Shown: piece by piece, positions 48,421 through 60,245 of the stretch | How positions within the stretch are numbered: the stretch's first letter is position 1 | Layout of the letters: each line of letters starts with the position of its first letter | Source: Silurus meridionalis | Taxonomy: Eukaryota; Chordata; Actinopteri; Siluriformes; Siluridae | Assembly (NCBI RefSeq): GCF_014805685.1 | Contig: NC_060885.1 | Span: 23,836,132-23,900,131, forward strand | Reading direction: 5' to 3' | Length of the DNA stretch: 64,000 bases | Notes under the pieces: model-generated | Database searches by the model: none | What the model saw: the letters and a program-made list of their open reading frames with translations, nothing else | What the model was told of the DNA's origin: nothing | Program-made: the position numbers and the translations under genes

Positions 48421-49058
48421 TAGGGATGTACATCTTCATAAATGAGGCCGATGCGATTTAGATCTCGATGCACAGCTTTGATACAATGCATTAAAGATAC
48501 AGATGATGCAGCTACCGTTGAGATGCAATACGCTTTCTCCGATTGCGATGCAGTTTGATCCGATTTCAATTTGATTCAACACAATGCAATTCAATGCAAT
48601 ACGATGCAACTAATCGTCAAGTGCCTTCTCACAAATGGACCTTTTACAAACAGGCCTATGTAGTGCAATGAAAAGACATTATTTTCCTGTTCCATCTCCA
48701 GGAAGATGCAGCTCTTCCTCTGCCATGTTAATCTGTATTCTCTGTGACTCTCAGAACACGCCTCGGTCTCTGTAGTGTTGATACGTCGTATTCACGTAGC
48801 AGCAGTGGTGCTGAGAAAACGCATTTGAGAAACAGTTTTGCAAGGAGAAATCACTCTACATATGGTCACAAATTTTAACGTTCTAAATAGTAAAAGCATA
48901 GCGCATCTACTAATAATTGTATATAAATAAATCCGGTGCAACCATTTTTAAAAAGGATGCATAGTGATACAATGGCCAACTTGTATCCAGTGCTCACTTT
49001 TTTTTAAATCGATGCATCACATTGTTAACTTGCGAATCAGTAAATCTTACCATCCCTA
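48421..49058. mobile_element. hAT-type element
   Basis: A 638-bp element with TAGGGATG at the left and CATCCCTA at the right. The interior is rich in GATGCA/ATGCATC and GATGCAATACG motifs, as in a widespread fish hAT family. The flanking octamers differ (GTAAATAT versus GTGAAATG), so the target duplication has decayed or the boundaries are shifted. A partial copy of its right half follows at about 49505-49660. Confidence 0.65.
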
Positions 49059-49087
49059 GTGAAATGTGTGATGCCTATGCCGATTAT

Positions 49088-49520
49088 ATAATGATAGTAA
49101 TTTGGTTCTGGCAGCTGCCTCATATCCAGGAAGATCTCCAAGAAATGTGCAATTTTAGGTTGTAATAGAATATATAACGGATGATATTAAATGGAAAAAA
49201 ATGATGTGGGATGTGGTCATTTTATATTTAGTTCAAATAAATAAAACAAATTTTTCATGAGCAAAACAAGTATGGAGCACTGCATTTTGTTTTCACAATT
49301 GGTTTCAGAGTAAGTGTGTGTAACCTTCAACTACAGAAGAATGCATATCAGGAAGAATGACTATTCAAACAACACAATTATAAAAATTGTTTCCAAATGC
49401 AATCTAGTAAGAAAAACCTTTATATAATCTATTTTTTTTTTGTTTTGTTTTTATGGCCAAACCTCAGCGCAGTGTTATGTTTGATGTAGCAAACTCGCAT
49501 CCAGCCATGTTCTACATATC
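49088..49520 (+). repeat. Direct duplication, copy B
   Basis: Second copy of the 46917 unit, starting 30 bp after the right end of the 48421 hAT element and running directly into hAT-like sequence at 49505-49660 (AGTATAGCGCATCTACTA is nearly shared with 48894). Confidence 0.75.
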
Positions 49521-49654
49521 AAAAATTGGTCACAATTTGTCACTTTCTGAATCATAAAAGTATAGCGCATCTACTACTAATAATAATAATATTACATTTT
49601 TTTAAATCTGCTGCAAATATGTAAAAAAAAAAATGCATCATGATACAAATGCCA

Positions 49655-50335
49655 ACTTGTAAAGAACTTGTCAAGAAGCTTTTATTGTCATTTCAACCAT
49701 ACAGTATATATCTAACGCAGTACACAGTGAAATGAGACAACATTTCTCCAGAACCCTGGTGCTACATAAACAACATAAAACAACATAAAGCTACATAACA
49801 GAAAAACACAGAGCTAAAGACTAGTAAGTGTCCTCGCCACAAAAAGTGCATTGTGTGCAAACAGTGCAAGACAGACAATGCAAAAGTCAACACAAGACAG
49901 TGTAGGACAAATACACAATAGCTCCGCCAGTAAACCTGCTGTATATTATATTGTGCAGTGTGCAAGACAGAAGTGGATACAGGAGTGTACTTGTAAAATA
50001 AAATAATAAAAAAAATGAATGTAAACAGTTGTGTACTAATAAATAATATTATATTGTTGATACTAAAGTCATGGATGTGTGAAATGAGTATGAGTGTGTG
50101 TTTGAGTTCAGATTTGTAGCAGTTCAGTACACACAATTGAGTGAGAAAAAACTGTTGCACAGTCTGGATGTGAGGCCCGAATGCTTCAGAACTTCTTGCC
50201 TGATGGTAGAAGAGTGAAAAGTGTGTGTGAGGGATGTGTGGGGTCGTCCATAATGCTGTTGGCTTTGCGGATGCAGCGTGAGGTGTAAATGTTCGTGATA
50301 GTGGGGACAGAGACTCATGCGATCGAGTCAACAAG
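49655..50335 (-). pseudogene. LINE 3' fragment (same family as 34040-35862)
   Basis: On the minus strand the last codons of the RT-family protein are visible in pieces (CIRKANSI-, DDPTHPSHTLF, LLPSG). A non-coding 3' region follows, sharing CACTTACTAGTCTTTA and AATGCACTTTTTGTGGCG-type blocks with the other copy. The terminus GTTGAAATGACAATAAAAGC near 49680-49698 is the LINE 3' end. Only about 0.68 kb survives. The 204-codon frame across it mixes frames and is not a gene. Confidence 0.8.
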
Positions 50336-51030
50336 GATAGATCTATTTTAAAACATTGCAACCTTAAAATGAACAATTGGCTTCTATGAAGAAAAATAAC
50401 AAAACTTTCTTTATTTAGAGTAGGTTGTAGACAAGAATATATTCCATTATTCCGTCATTTTATTTTTTTTTTTCCCATCAATTGGAAAATATACAAAATG
50501 TTCAATTCATCAAACAGATGACAGACTGCAACCACAAATAATGTGTGGCATTCAGTCACATCCTCTTAACATGAAGCTTTATTTATACCTTATGCTCCTG
50601 ACTGTTTTGCCAAAAATATGACTGTGAACTGGGTTATCATACATTAATTTACAAAAAAAAACAAGTTAGCTCACAGGGTCTCTGGATAGTCAAGGATTCT
50701 TATCTTTCTGTCCAGACCTTCTCTGATAGGAAAACCATCTGCTCTAATGTTCTACAGAGAACCTTAAAGAGTTTCCCATGAGACGCAAAAACCGCTGGAA
50801 AATGATTGTGTGCTTTTTGTTGGGTATCTGTTTACCACAGTCTTTTCTTTACCCATTATATGTTGCAGTAGTGGCCTTTGCTAAGCTTCCATGAAGTGAG
50901 AATGTGCTGAGGTTCAATCTAGACTATTTTTTGCTTTTCTCTGTTCAGTGGAAAAAAGAATGCTTTTTTTATTTTAGATTATTTCAATTGAAACACTCTT
51001 AGGAAGCTTTGCTATACAATCCATGAAAAA

Positions 51031-51122
51031 TAGCAGATGGGAGTTTTACTTGAATCTGTAAACCAATCATTAGCCTTTCTGCCCTTAGAACTTATTTGAG
51101 TAAGCAAAACTCCCATCTGCTG
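51031..51122. repeat. Inverted repeat with perfect 16-bp core stem
   Basis: The left arm AGCAGATGGGAGTTTT (51032-51047) is an exact inverted copy of AAAACTCCCATCTGCT (51106-51121). Pairing extends inward after one mismatch (CTT with AAG) for arms of roughly 20-23 bp around a loop of about 45 nt. The size would fit a microRNA-like hairpin or the ends of a tiny transposon. Confidence 0.7.
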
Positions 51123-51489
51123 TAGATATACAGACTGTAAAATGTGCTTATGATCAACACTTTGGACTGCAATTAATATGAACAGTTTGCTATTCTGGCT
51201 TAGGAAAACAACTGTCACAAACTATTTTAAACTCGTGTCCTTCAGTGGACAGGCGAGAACCTCAACATTGAACACATGAAATTACATTAAATGGATATCC
51301 AATGTCACCCAGATGCAGATTCCCTTTTGAGTCTGGTACCTCTTCCTAATATTGTCCCAGGAGGGTTTTTTGTCACCTCTGTTTTGCTCATTTGGAATAA
51401 TCTGGAGCAATTTGAAAAATTATACTATTCGCATTCTTAACCTATTTATTTCTGCCATATTCAAATTCATATGACTATTGAATTAGCTG

Positions 51490-51740
51490 GTTAGTCGAGT
51501 GATTTTATTTAAGAATATGTTATTGATCCCACAGGAAAACCTTCTTCATATATCCCAGTAATAAGCTGGGGTCAGAGCACAAGGTCAGCCATGTTGCAGT
51601 CCCCCTTCTGCACAGAGGGTTAAGGGCCTTGCTCAAGGGCCCTAAGAGTGGCAGCATTGCGATACTGGGGCTTCAACTCCTGACCTGCCAAGGTTACTAA
51701 CCCAGAGCCTTAACCACTGAGATTTCACGTCCCCTGAACA
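51490..51740 (-). mobile_element. SINE, reverse orientation
   Basis: On the minus strand the head CTCAGTGGTTAAGGCTCTGG (A-box region, near 51720) is followed by AGGTCAGGAGTTGAAGCCC (B box), then GGGCCCTTGAGCAAGGCCCT, and the tail ends GGGATCAATAACATATT. The plus-strand left flank 51295-51440 carries the unrelated interspersed repeat described at 1300. Confidence 0.75.
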
Positions 51741-53150
51741 AGTTAATGCATCATGGTAAATTAGCATCTACCAGCAATAAGTGTGCAGGTTCTGTTTCTG
51801 GTGCTGTAGTTAAACTACAAAGGAAATGGCATGATTACTCTGTGGGGAGAAACATGGATACCACTGCACACACGGGTGCCTGGAACAAGCGGCATAGAGA
51901 CTGTGTTTTTTTTTTTTTATTTAAATTTTTTTTTTATGCTGCTCTCCCTTTATCACCTCGTCACCATAAGTTCAGTACTGTGCTCTAAGGCCATTTTTTT
52001 ATTTGCTTTTTACACTGCTGAAATTAAAACACACAGTGAGATGAGGAAGCCTAAGAGGGTAGTAATGAAGAACAAACTGCCTCAGTGGAAGGTCGTAAAA
52101 CCACCTTTCTTTTTTGCAGAGCTGCAATTAAAGCCAAATGAGGGTTTAGTGGTTTGCCAGGAGATTTTTATTTTTACCTCCAAACAGAGAGGGGGTCTTC
52201 TTAAACAGTGCAGATGTAGGAATCTCCCTTTCCCTTGTTAAAATACAAATCACTGGCTTGTTGCCTTTTTAAAACTTTCTGTTCATTGGTAGACATAGTC
52301 TGCTCCAGTGTTCTTAGTCTTTACAGATTCCAGCAAATATTCAGATTTAATGCTTAGGTAAACAATCATTTATCAGAGGTGGGTCTGGAGGTGGACTGAG
52401 GCCATGACAGTGGGACTTGCTAATGTTATGCACATCTGGACTGAAGCAGATAAAGATTTATAGGAGTTTGAGGACACAACTCATCACTGTGTTTTAAATG
52501 ATGTTCCAAACAGAAAGAATTGCCATAATTTAGACTGAGCTGAGTTTCAACTTCAAATCAAATCGCTGGATTCAGTGCAGTTCTAATAAAGATGAAGGAT
52601 ATTTTCCTTCTGGTTGTCCAGAATCTCATTTCCAGAGTTCCTTTCAAGTTCCTTTTTCTGACATTTCACCCTTTGTGAGCCAAAATCTCTGAATCATGTT
52701 TGACTTATCAATCTATAGTGGAACACCTGTTCTCATGTAGGAAAATGTCCAGCCTGATTTCACATTTAATGTATTGATGATATTCAAATATTTTTGATTT
52801 GCTTAGAGATGCTGGTGCTAATTAGTTTGTTTATATTCCTGTAAAAGGTTGATGTTACAGAAAATATTCTAACAGTTCAAAATGTGAGGAATAACAGTCA
52901 GATTTTGCTATTAAAAAGTAAAAGGGAATTAGTGTTGACAGTGAGGTACATTGTAATATTGTACGTAACTCTGCACTGCACTGTAGATAGACAATGCAAT
53001 TGCACAAGGGTAACAGAGTTAGTTATCTGTTTGAGTTTACAGATGTGGTGAGGGAGCTTAATAGGCTATAGCTCCCCCTAAAGTAGGCTGTGAAAGATTT
53101 GCTAGTGGGTTGCAGAAACCTATATAAAGCAGTCTATAAATATGGAACTG
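51741..53150. other. Intergenic, no recognised gene
   Basis: No gene, transposon or long microsatellite recognised. Short T runs occur at 51906-51935. The 136-codon plus frame at 51831-52241 begins in ordinary DNA, crosses the T runs and has no domain signature. Confidence 0.4.
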
Positions 53151-53164
53151 TTTTATTTATTGTG

Positions 53165-54292
53165 TTTTAAGATGTGCAGCTTGTATAGGAGTATAGATTT
53201 ATTGTCTTTTGAAAATAACTCAACATACAACCATTATTGTCAAAATAACTGCCAACAAATGTAAGACAAATGATGGAATCCATGTTTCCCTCAATGAGCC
53301 ACAGCTCATCAGTACCAGCAGCACTCATGCAGCCCGAGAGCGTGATGATACCACCACCATATGCTTGACTGTAGGCAAGACATTTTCTTGGTTCTCCTCA
53401 CCAGGGTGTCGCCACACCTGCTGCACACACATCTAAACCAAACAAGTTTATCTTGATCTCATCAGACCACAGTAATTCATGCTCTTAAACAGGTTGTCTC
53501 CAGCAAATTGTTTGTGGGCTTTCTTGTGAGCCAGCTTTAGAAGAGGCTTCCTTCTGGTACTACGTCCATGCAAACCGGCTTGTTGCAGTGTGCAGCATAT
53601 GGTAAGTGTACTTTCGGCTTCTGCAACCTCTAAAGCAATGCTGGCAGCACTCATGCATCTGTTTCTTTAAGCCAGCTTCTGCACCTGACGCTCAGCACGA
53701 GGACTCAACTTCTTCAATGGACCCTTGCAAGGCCTGTTTCAAGTAGAACACATCTTGGAAAACCTCTGTATGACCCTGGCCACTGTACTGTAACTCAGTT
53801 TCCTGGATGTTACCAATCTTCTTATAGCCTGGGCATCTTTTGGAGAGCAACAATTTAATTCTCGAATCATCAGAGAGTCTTCGCCATGAGGTGCCATGTT
53901 GAACATCCAGTGGTCAGTATGAGAGAATTGTAGGCAAGGCACCAAATTTTAACTGCTTTAATACAAGATACACAAATTTGTATGGTCCTGTCAATCAGAC
54001 AAAAACATGTACATGATGAATAGGACATGACTTTGCATGGTTACATGACATATAGCTGTTATCACTCGGGTTGAACCCACTTTTATTATTTTGTACCAGT
54101 TCTTTTAACAATAATGGCTGTATGTTGAGTTATTTTTAGAGGACAGTAAATCTGTACTGCTATAAAAGCTGCACATTGACTAATCTAAAATAATTCCATT
54201 TTCATTTCTATAGTATTCTCCCTTTTAGAAGATCTAATAAAATGGTTGCTGAAATGTAAGTGGTGTACTCACTTTTGTGAGATACTGTACAT
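53165..54292 (-). pseudogene. Tc1-like transposon with decayed transposase
   Basis: The inverted ends are recognisable. GTGCAGCTTGTATAGGAGTA, then AAAATAACTCAACATACA, at 53173-53230 matches the inverse of TGTATGTTGAGTTATTTTTA, then GCTGCACATT, at 54119-54178. The right outer end GTACTCACTTTTGTGAGATA (54268-54287) has no left partner, so the left end is truncated. The minus-strand transposase is broken over several frames: the DNA-binding part IRRLVTSRKLSYSTVARVIQ (about 53760-53840), the middle part RRKPLLKLAHKKAHKQFAGD (53500-53560), and antisense of the catalytic core at 53330-53440. Stops and deletions make it inactive. Confidence 0.8.
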
Positions 54293-54837
54293 ATTCTAAC
54301 AAAAGGTCTGCAAGAACATTTTATAATGAAACTGGTCCATGGCGTACAAAAAGTGGCAAAGTCCTGGACTAAAGCAGTGCTACTGCATGTTGAGAACTTA
54401 TGAACCAAAGTCAAAATCACAATCAGGTATCCAAAACTATATTTTGAGGAATGTACAACCCCATAAATTACATAAAAATAGACTTTAAATATCAATAAAA
54501 GTTGAACAAACTAAAAAAAAGTCACCTAAAAATGTGTGTCCTGGCACAATGTAAACACCCAGTCTTGGTTCAGTGCATTTTGTTCTAACTGTTTCCACAC
54601 TACACAGCCAAGAGCCATCATAAGCAAAGCCATATTAAAAATGGTGAGGGGAATATGTTACTGCAAGATGGATGCCAAAAGACAATTTTGCCAATTCAGA
54701 AACAGGAGGTGAAAAACTTTTAGATATATTCATTTGTATTTGATTTGCAAATGGGAAGAAATTGTTGAAGCTGTCAGAAGACTTTGTTTTAGTTTAAAAT
54801 CTAGTCTGGCAATAGACTGTCTGGCCAGAAAAAAAAA

Positions 54838-55450
54838 AAGTTGCACATTTTAATATATTGTTGCACAGCATTTAGCGTTGATTACAGAGCACATTTTTCT
54901 GGCATTGTTTCGACAGTCTTATTTTCCTAGAATTATTTTATTGGGAATAGGAGACTTGGACCACTCTGGAAAGCCTTCTCCAGCACATCCCAAATACTTT
55001 TAATGGGGTCAAGTTCAGGGCTTTGTGGAGCCAATTCATGTGTGATAATAATTGCTTGTGTTTCTTGAACCACTCTTTCAAAAAAAATTTCGAATAATTA
55101 AAATAAAATTGGAACCTGATGAATCTTGGCATTATCATCCTGAAATATGCCAGCGCAATTATGGACAAAATCCATTAATAGGATTAGCTGGTCATTCAGG
55201 TATTCAATTGACTTCATTTTATTGTTGGATAATGTTACTGAGACTAGACCTAAACAAATGAAGCATGGAGATCATAACAGGGGCTCCAGAGGCTTATACA
55301 GCAAGCACTATACATAACTGGTGCATCGTTACATGCCCCTAATTTTTGAATAGGTTTAATCTGGATTACAAACATTCAACATTAATTTTTTTCAGACCAT
55401 ATGTTTTCTGCAAACTGTGACCATAGTTCTTTCTGTTTGTAACCATGCAT
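54838..55450. mobile_element. DNA transposon remnant, mariner/Tc1-related
   Basis: GGGGTCAAGTTCAGGGCTTT, CCAATTCATGTGTGATAATA, TTGAACCACTCTTTCA and GGCATTATCATCCTGAAATA follow the order of a common fish DNA transposon (antisense). It lacks identifiable ends, and its transposase cannot be read. Confidence 0.5.
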
Positions 55451-55484
55451 TGGACAAAGCAATCTCCTTAGTTGTTTTGTTTGC

Positions 55485-55682
55485 TAACATTTACAGCATT
55501 TGGCAGATGCCCTTATCCAGAGCGACTTACATTTATCTCATTCACACAACTGAACAATTACGGGGTTAAGAGCCTTGCTCAGGGGCCCAGGAGTGGCAGC
55601 TTAGTGTGGCTGGGATCTGAATTTAAGACCTTTGAATCTAAAGTCCAACGTGTTAACCACAAAGCTACCACCTCCCCTTTTG
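55485..55682 (-). mobile_element. tRNA-derived SINE, reverse orientation
   Basis: Inverse of the 23235 family. The tail complement TTTGGCAGATGCCCTTATCC, then AGAGCGACTTACAT, is at 55499-55531. GGGCCCAGGAGTGGCAGC is in the body. The head region GTGGTTAACACGTTGGACTT (minus strand) is near 55640-55660. Confidence 0.8.
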
Positions 55683-55814
55683 CTTGATGCTGACCGGTAA
55701 TTTAAACACTAAATATGTCTTCTGACATGGTGTTTAAGAAATGAGAAGCTATATCAGTTAAAGCAATTGTTTCTACCTAAAACAAAAATCACTGAAAACA
55801 ATTATCTATATATA

Positions 55815-56348
55815 CACTGACTAGGCTTAACTTTATGGCCATCTTTCAAGCATAACATTATGACCATCTGCCCAATATTGTGTTGGTCCACTTTTGCTGC
55901 CAAAACAGTCCTGACCCGTCGAGCATTAACAGCATTAACTTTTTTAGCAATTTGAGCTACAGGAGCTCGTCTGTTGGTTCAGACCACACAGACCAGCCTT
56001 CACTCCCCACGTGCATTAATGAGCCTTGGCCGCCCCCTGACCCTGTCGCTGGTTTACCACTGTTCCTTCCTTGGACCACTTTTAATAGATACTGACCAGT
56101 GCAGACCAGGAACATCCCACAATAGCTGCAGTTTTGGAGAAGCTCAAATCCAGTCACAATTGTGCCCTTTTCAAACTTTTCAAATCCTTAAGCTTATCGA
56201 TTTTTTCCTGCTTCTTGCACATCACCTTTGAGGACAAAATGTTCACTTGCTGCCTATTATATCCCACCCACTAACAGGTGCCATGATGAAGAGATCAGTG
56301 TTATTCACTCACTGCTCATAATGTTATAATGTTATGCCTGATTGATGT
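55815..56348. mobile_element. Internally deleted Tc1/mariner element
   Basis: The left terminus CACTGACTAGGCTTAACTTT and the inverted right terminus (CAATCAGGCATAACATTAT from 56325-56345) are paired. The left terminus is followed at 55848 by a second copy, AAGCATAACATTATGACC. The interior joins the left sixth of the family (TTGTGTTGGTCCACTTTTGC, GTCCTGACCCGTCGAG) straight to its right third (TTAGCAATTTGAGCTACAGG, CCCACGTGCATTAATGAGCC). The middle transposase region is missing. It is a non-autonomous derivative. Confidence 0.78.
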
Positions 56349-57002
56349 GTGAGTCTTTGGTGTCCTGTAAGAAAAGAATTTTATTTTTTATGGCTTCAGA
56401 AATAATGGGAAAACTGACCTCCAGCTAAATTAAAGGTAAGAGGATCACTGTCAAAGTCTACAATCAAAACATGCCTTTATAAATGTAAATCCAAAGGGGT
56501 TATTCTACTCAAAAATATTAAGGTCAGTTTAGACTGCTAGAAAACATTTAAAAAGACTGCCCAGATCTGGATCAAGATTCATTGGACAGATAAATCATGT
56601 AGCATTTTAAGGAAAAGATCAGGTAATTTTGAATTTATTGGCTACAACATGACTCAATAAAGTTGGGGGGTATAAATAGTGTATCTTTTGGAAGGAAAGT
56701 CTCTAAGAAGTAAAGATGGGCAATATTGGATGCCTGTAATCTTCGGGCATTTAAAACAGGCATGATTTTGTAATGAAAATCACTGATTATGGGCTCCATA
56801 ACATCACCAGAAATCATTGTCTGTAAACACAGTTTGCCATGTCTTCCATAAATGCACTCACAATTCACAATTCATCCAGATTGGACCAGACTATGAAAAT
56901 TAGTGACACACTGATGTCTAATATATTGTGTAATAATGCAGTGTGTCGTCTAGCTACTGGTCTTTATGGTGTAGTTTTTCTACAGCACTCTTTGATCTGT
57001 CT

Positions 57003-57065
<63 letters not shown>
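57003..57065 (+). repeat. TG microsatellite
   Basis: About 57 bp of alternating TG. A shorter interrupted run is at 57294-57343. Confidence 0.95.
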
Positions 57066-57399
57066 TTTTTGTTTCATGTGAAAATAATTTCTGATCCAGG
57101 CCGTTTCCCAGGATCTGGACAAGACCAGAGCCAGTTGATCAAATAAACCATGAGTGACGATAGATCCATGAGTCTAGACCATTCAAACACACACACACAA
57201 AAGAGTCAAACAGTCACCCCAGTAAAAAATTCTTGAGAATCTGCAAGCTGTGTGCTCGCAACCAATAGGTTATGAGGTTAAACGAGCCATAAAGAGGTGT
57301 GTGTGTGTGTGTGTGTGTGTCTGTGTGTGTGTGTGAGTGTGTATAAAATATTCCAGGGTCTGTCTTGGCTCCTTGTGTCACCTGGTGTCCCCAGTAGCC

Positions 57400-57720
57400 A
57401 CAGTCCCTCCGTCATGTGGACAGGCAAGTTTGTATAACCAAACAACGGCTACACTATAAAAATAATCACACTACTCAGCCGAGCATTTGGCTTACAGGGG
57501 AACGGGCAAAGGAAAATTTATAGGGTAATTAGATTGAAAACCCTCAGGCATTTTGACTTTACCTTAAATACACATTTTCATGTTTCCTTGAATGAGCCAT
57601 TCCAGACGGATAAAAGCTGATAATAATATAATCCTATACCACACACTTTGTACGCTCATTGGGCCTGAAAGAGGCTCAGTCACTTTCGCTTAAAACTGTA
57701 ACAGTGTTTGAGATTGTTCA
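57400..57720. other. Unique stretch, candidate conserved noncoding element
   Basis: About 300 bp of repeat-free complex sequence, including GGGTAATTAGATTGAAAACC, CAAACAACGGCTACACTATA, CATTCCAGACGGATAAAAGC and CGCTCATTGGGCCTGAAAG. It stands out from repeat-rich neighbours on both sides. No open frame with splice borders. This is the strongest textural candidate for a conserved element in the window, though untested. Confidence 0.38.
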
Positions 57721-60240
57721 GGTATGTCTACATTTACAGTTTTTTTTTTTTTTTTGCATTGTGATATAGATTTACAGGGGGCTACTGCTATAAATACTAT
57801 ATTTGTATGACATTGTTGATGGCAAACCTACTGTATTAAAGTGGCTGTAAATCTCCTGGATGGGCTATCGCTTACTGAATGTGTGTTTTCTAAAAGACAC
57901 GCAGAGTAACTCAACTTCCTAGTCCAGCGTCAGGTTACAATGGCCCTCTGTGGCCTTCTTCTGATACAGCACATATTCATATTTCATAAAGACATGCAGC
58001 AGAGGGGTACAATAAATCTCTGCAAACTAACAAGCAAAGGGGTGAAGGAGCAAAAGCAGAACAAACCGGGAACTGCCAGTTTACCAAATATGTAAAAATA
58101 CCAAAAAAAACCCAAAAGTAATATAATCTTCAAGGTCAAGAAAATATGGTAAATACACACAGTTAATATATGCAGTAGACGAAGACTTTGTGGACAGTCC
58201 CAATTTTGGCAAAAGTCTCATGTGGGATGTTTCCTTTGGGGAAAACTTTCATAAAAGCTAGTATTAAAACTTTCATAAGACATTTTGTTAATTTTCCCAC
58301 AAGTATTTTTTCTTGTGTATAAATTGATTTCCTACATCAAACAATATCATACTGTGTATGTGTGTGTGTTGCCCTTGTTCCACATGTTTATGTTATAAGT
58401 CTCTTACAGCCTGTCTAGGCCCGAGGTGGGACCACAGCATGTTGATATACCAAATAAACCAGAAATGTAAGAATGATGATGGAAGCTCTGGTCTGGACCT
58501 TTTACACACACAAACACGCACACAGCATCATTTTTTATCTCTCCCCCCCACACACACACACATCTCAATGTGCAAAACTATTACTATACACTATATCACT
58601 GATAAACACACAAATTGCCTAATGCTGAATTTATACTTATCAAAATGAACTCCTTTAACAGCCGGTTCTGTCAACACAAGTAACCAAGTTCTCCTGACTG
58701 TCCTCTACTTAAAGCAAAATTTGCTCTGTTAAATATTGTTGCTGCTTCCTATATTTTAGTATACTTTATTCTCACTATTAATCCTATTTCATTAAGGGGC
58801 AAGAGTATCTACTGCATTACAATGTTAGGAGTACAATACATGTTCAACAGAATGTCATAATCAAAATTGAGGAATTTGTCTTGGTGTGTTGTTGCTATAA
58901 AAATATAAAAAATCTATACAACTACGGGAAAAAAATAAAGACATTAACTCTACAATGTATGAGCTCTTTAATATGTGGGCACAGAACTTCATTAGACTGA
59001 CACTTGTAGATAAATCTCAATGCTATACAGCTGCAAAGTCTAGTTTCATAGAATGCCTTTTAATAATTCCTAGCTTACATTTACCTTTATGGCACTTATT
59101 GAAGTCTCTGTCAGTAAATTACATCCTGCTTCTGGTTTTCTGGGTCATGGACTAAAAATACCATCAATCTATAATTACAATTTATTGAAGCTTTGGTAAA
59201 TTTGTCTCATTTAGTTGGTTATTGTTACTCCCCAATGTCTTTAATGGACACCAGCAAAATAAATAAATAATATGAAACAATCAGGATAAATCGAATTGCA
59301 ATCTAAACACCACAAGCCTGATTTGTACTGTCAAACAGTATCGACGGAGATAGCACACAGATCGCGATTTCAAGGAAAGGAGGAAAAAACACATAAAAAC
59401 AAACCTTACCTCCTCAAGATTAATGACGAGCCCATGGAAAACTATTAGGAATTCCTTTAACGTGTGTTGAAATGAAAGATCAGTTTTGCTGAGAGTTCAT
59501 GCAGGCAGAAGAAGATGCAGAGCATATGACTTTTCTCTCTTATTTATTTCTAAATGTCTTTATAGACTACAAAAGGATTGTAGTAGTTTCTTATTTGTGT
59601 AGAAATTACTAAAGAAGATCTGGAGAATAAGCATAAGCATGTCATCAAAATTGTATGTGCACACAGATGGGTGAGAGAGGATATTTTTAGCGGAAAACCG
59701 GAAGGTTTTGTATCAATGGGCAGTTTGTTCTCAAAATCAAGGCACTAAGACTGTAACATAGTGCCAATAGTGTGGAGATAGCTATGTCCTTGGACAACTT
59801 ATAGTATATCAGTTAGTTGACTAATGAGAATAGTATATTGGTTAGTTGACTAATAAAGACTTTTTTCTTAATAAGCCATGTCATTATTTCACTAATAAAG
59901 TCAACAAAGGGTAAATGACATGAAAAACTTAGTAGTCATCTGGTCCAATGAGATGACTTTAGCTAAATTATTTACAGAAATGCATGTAACTGGATTAAAA
60001 CTTGTTCTTGTTTGATTAATCTTTTTTTTGTTGTTAAAGCAGCTTTAATTCTAGTCTGCATCTCATTCACTGCTGCTGCCAAGTCTCCTTCCTGTATGAT
60101 ATTTTGATCGGCAGAATTCTCAGACGGTGAACCATCACCACAGTGGCTCATTATTCAAGTTAATATGAAATGATGACTCGTTGCTAAAATATTACCTCTT
60201 GACTGGGATTCTGATAGTTAACTTCTTTTCCATTTACCAA
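57721..60240. other. Intergenic, no recognised gene
   Basis: AT-rich DNA with a T run at 57740-57755 and a short CA run near 58546. A 24-bp block TTAGTTGACTAAT repeats at 59813 and 59838. No coding signal beyond chance-length frames. Confidence 0.4.
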
Positions 60241-60245
60241 GTTAA

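Noticed and set aside
49762..50376. 204-codon minus-strand frame
   Set aside because: It overlaps a LINE 3' fragment but is not in the frame of the retrotransposon protein; it is an accidental frame through its 3' region.
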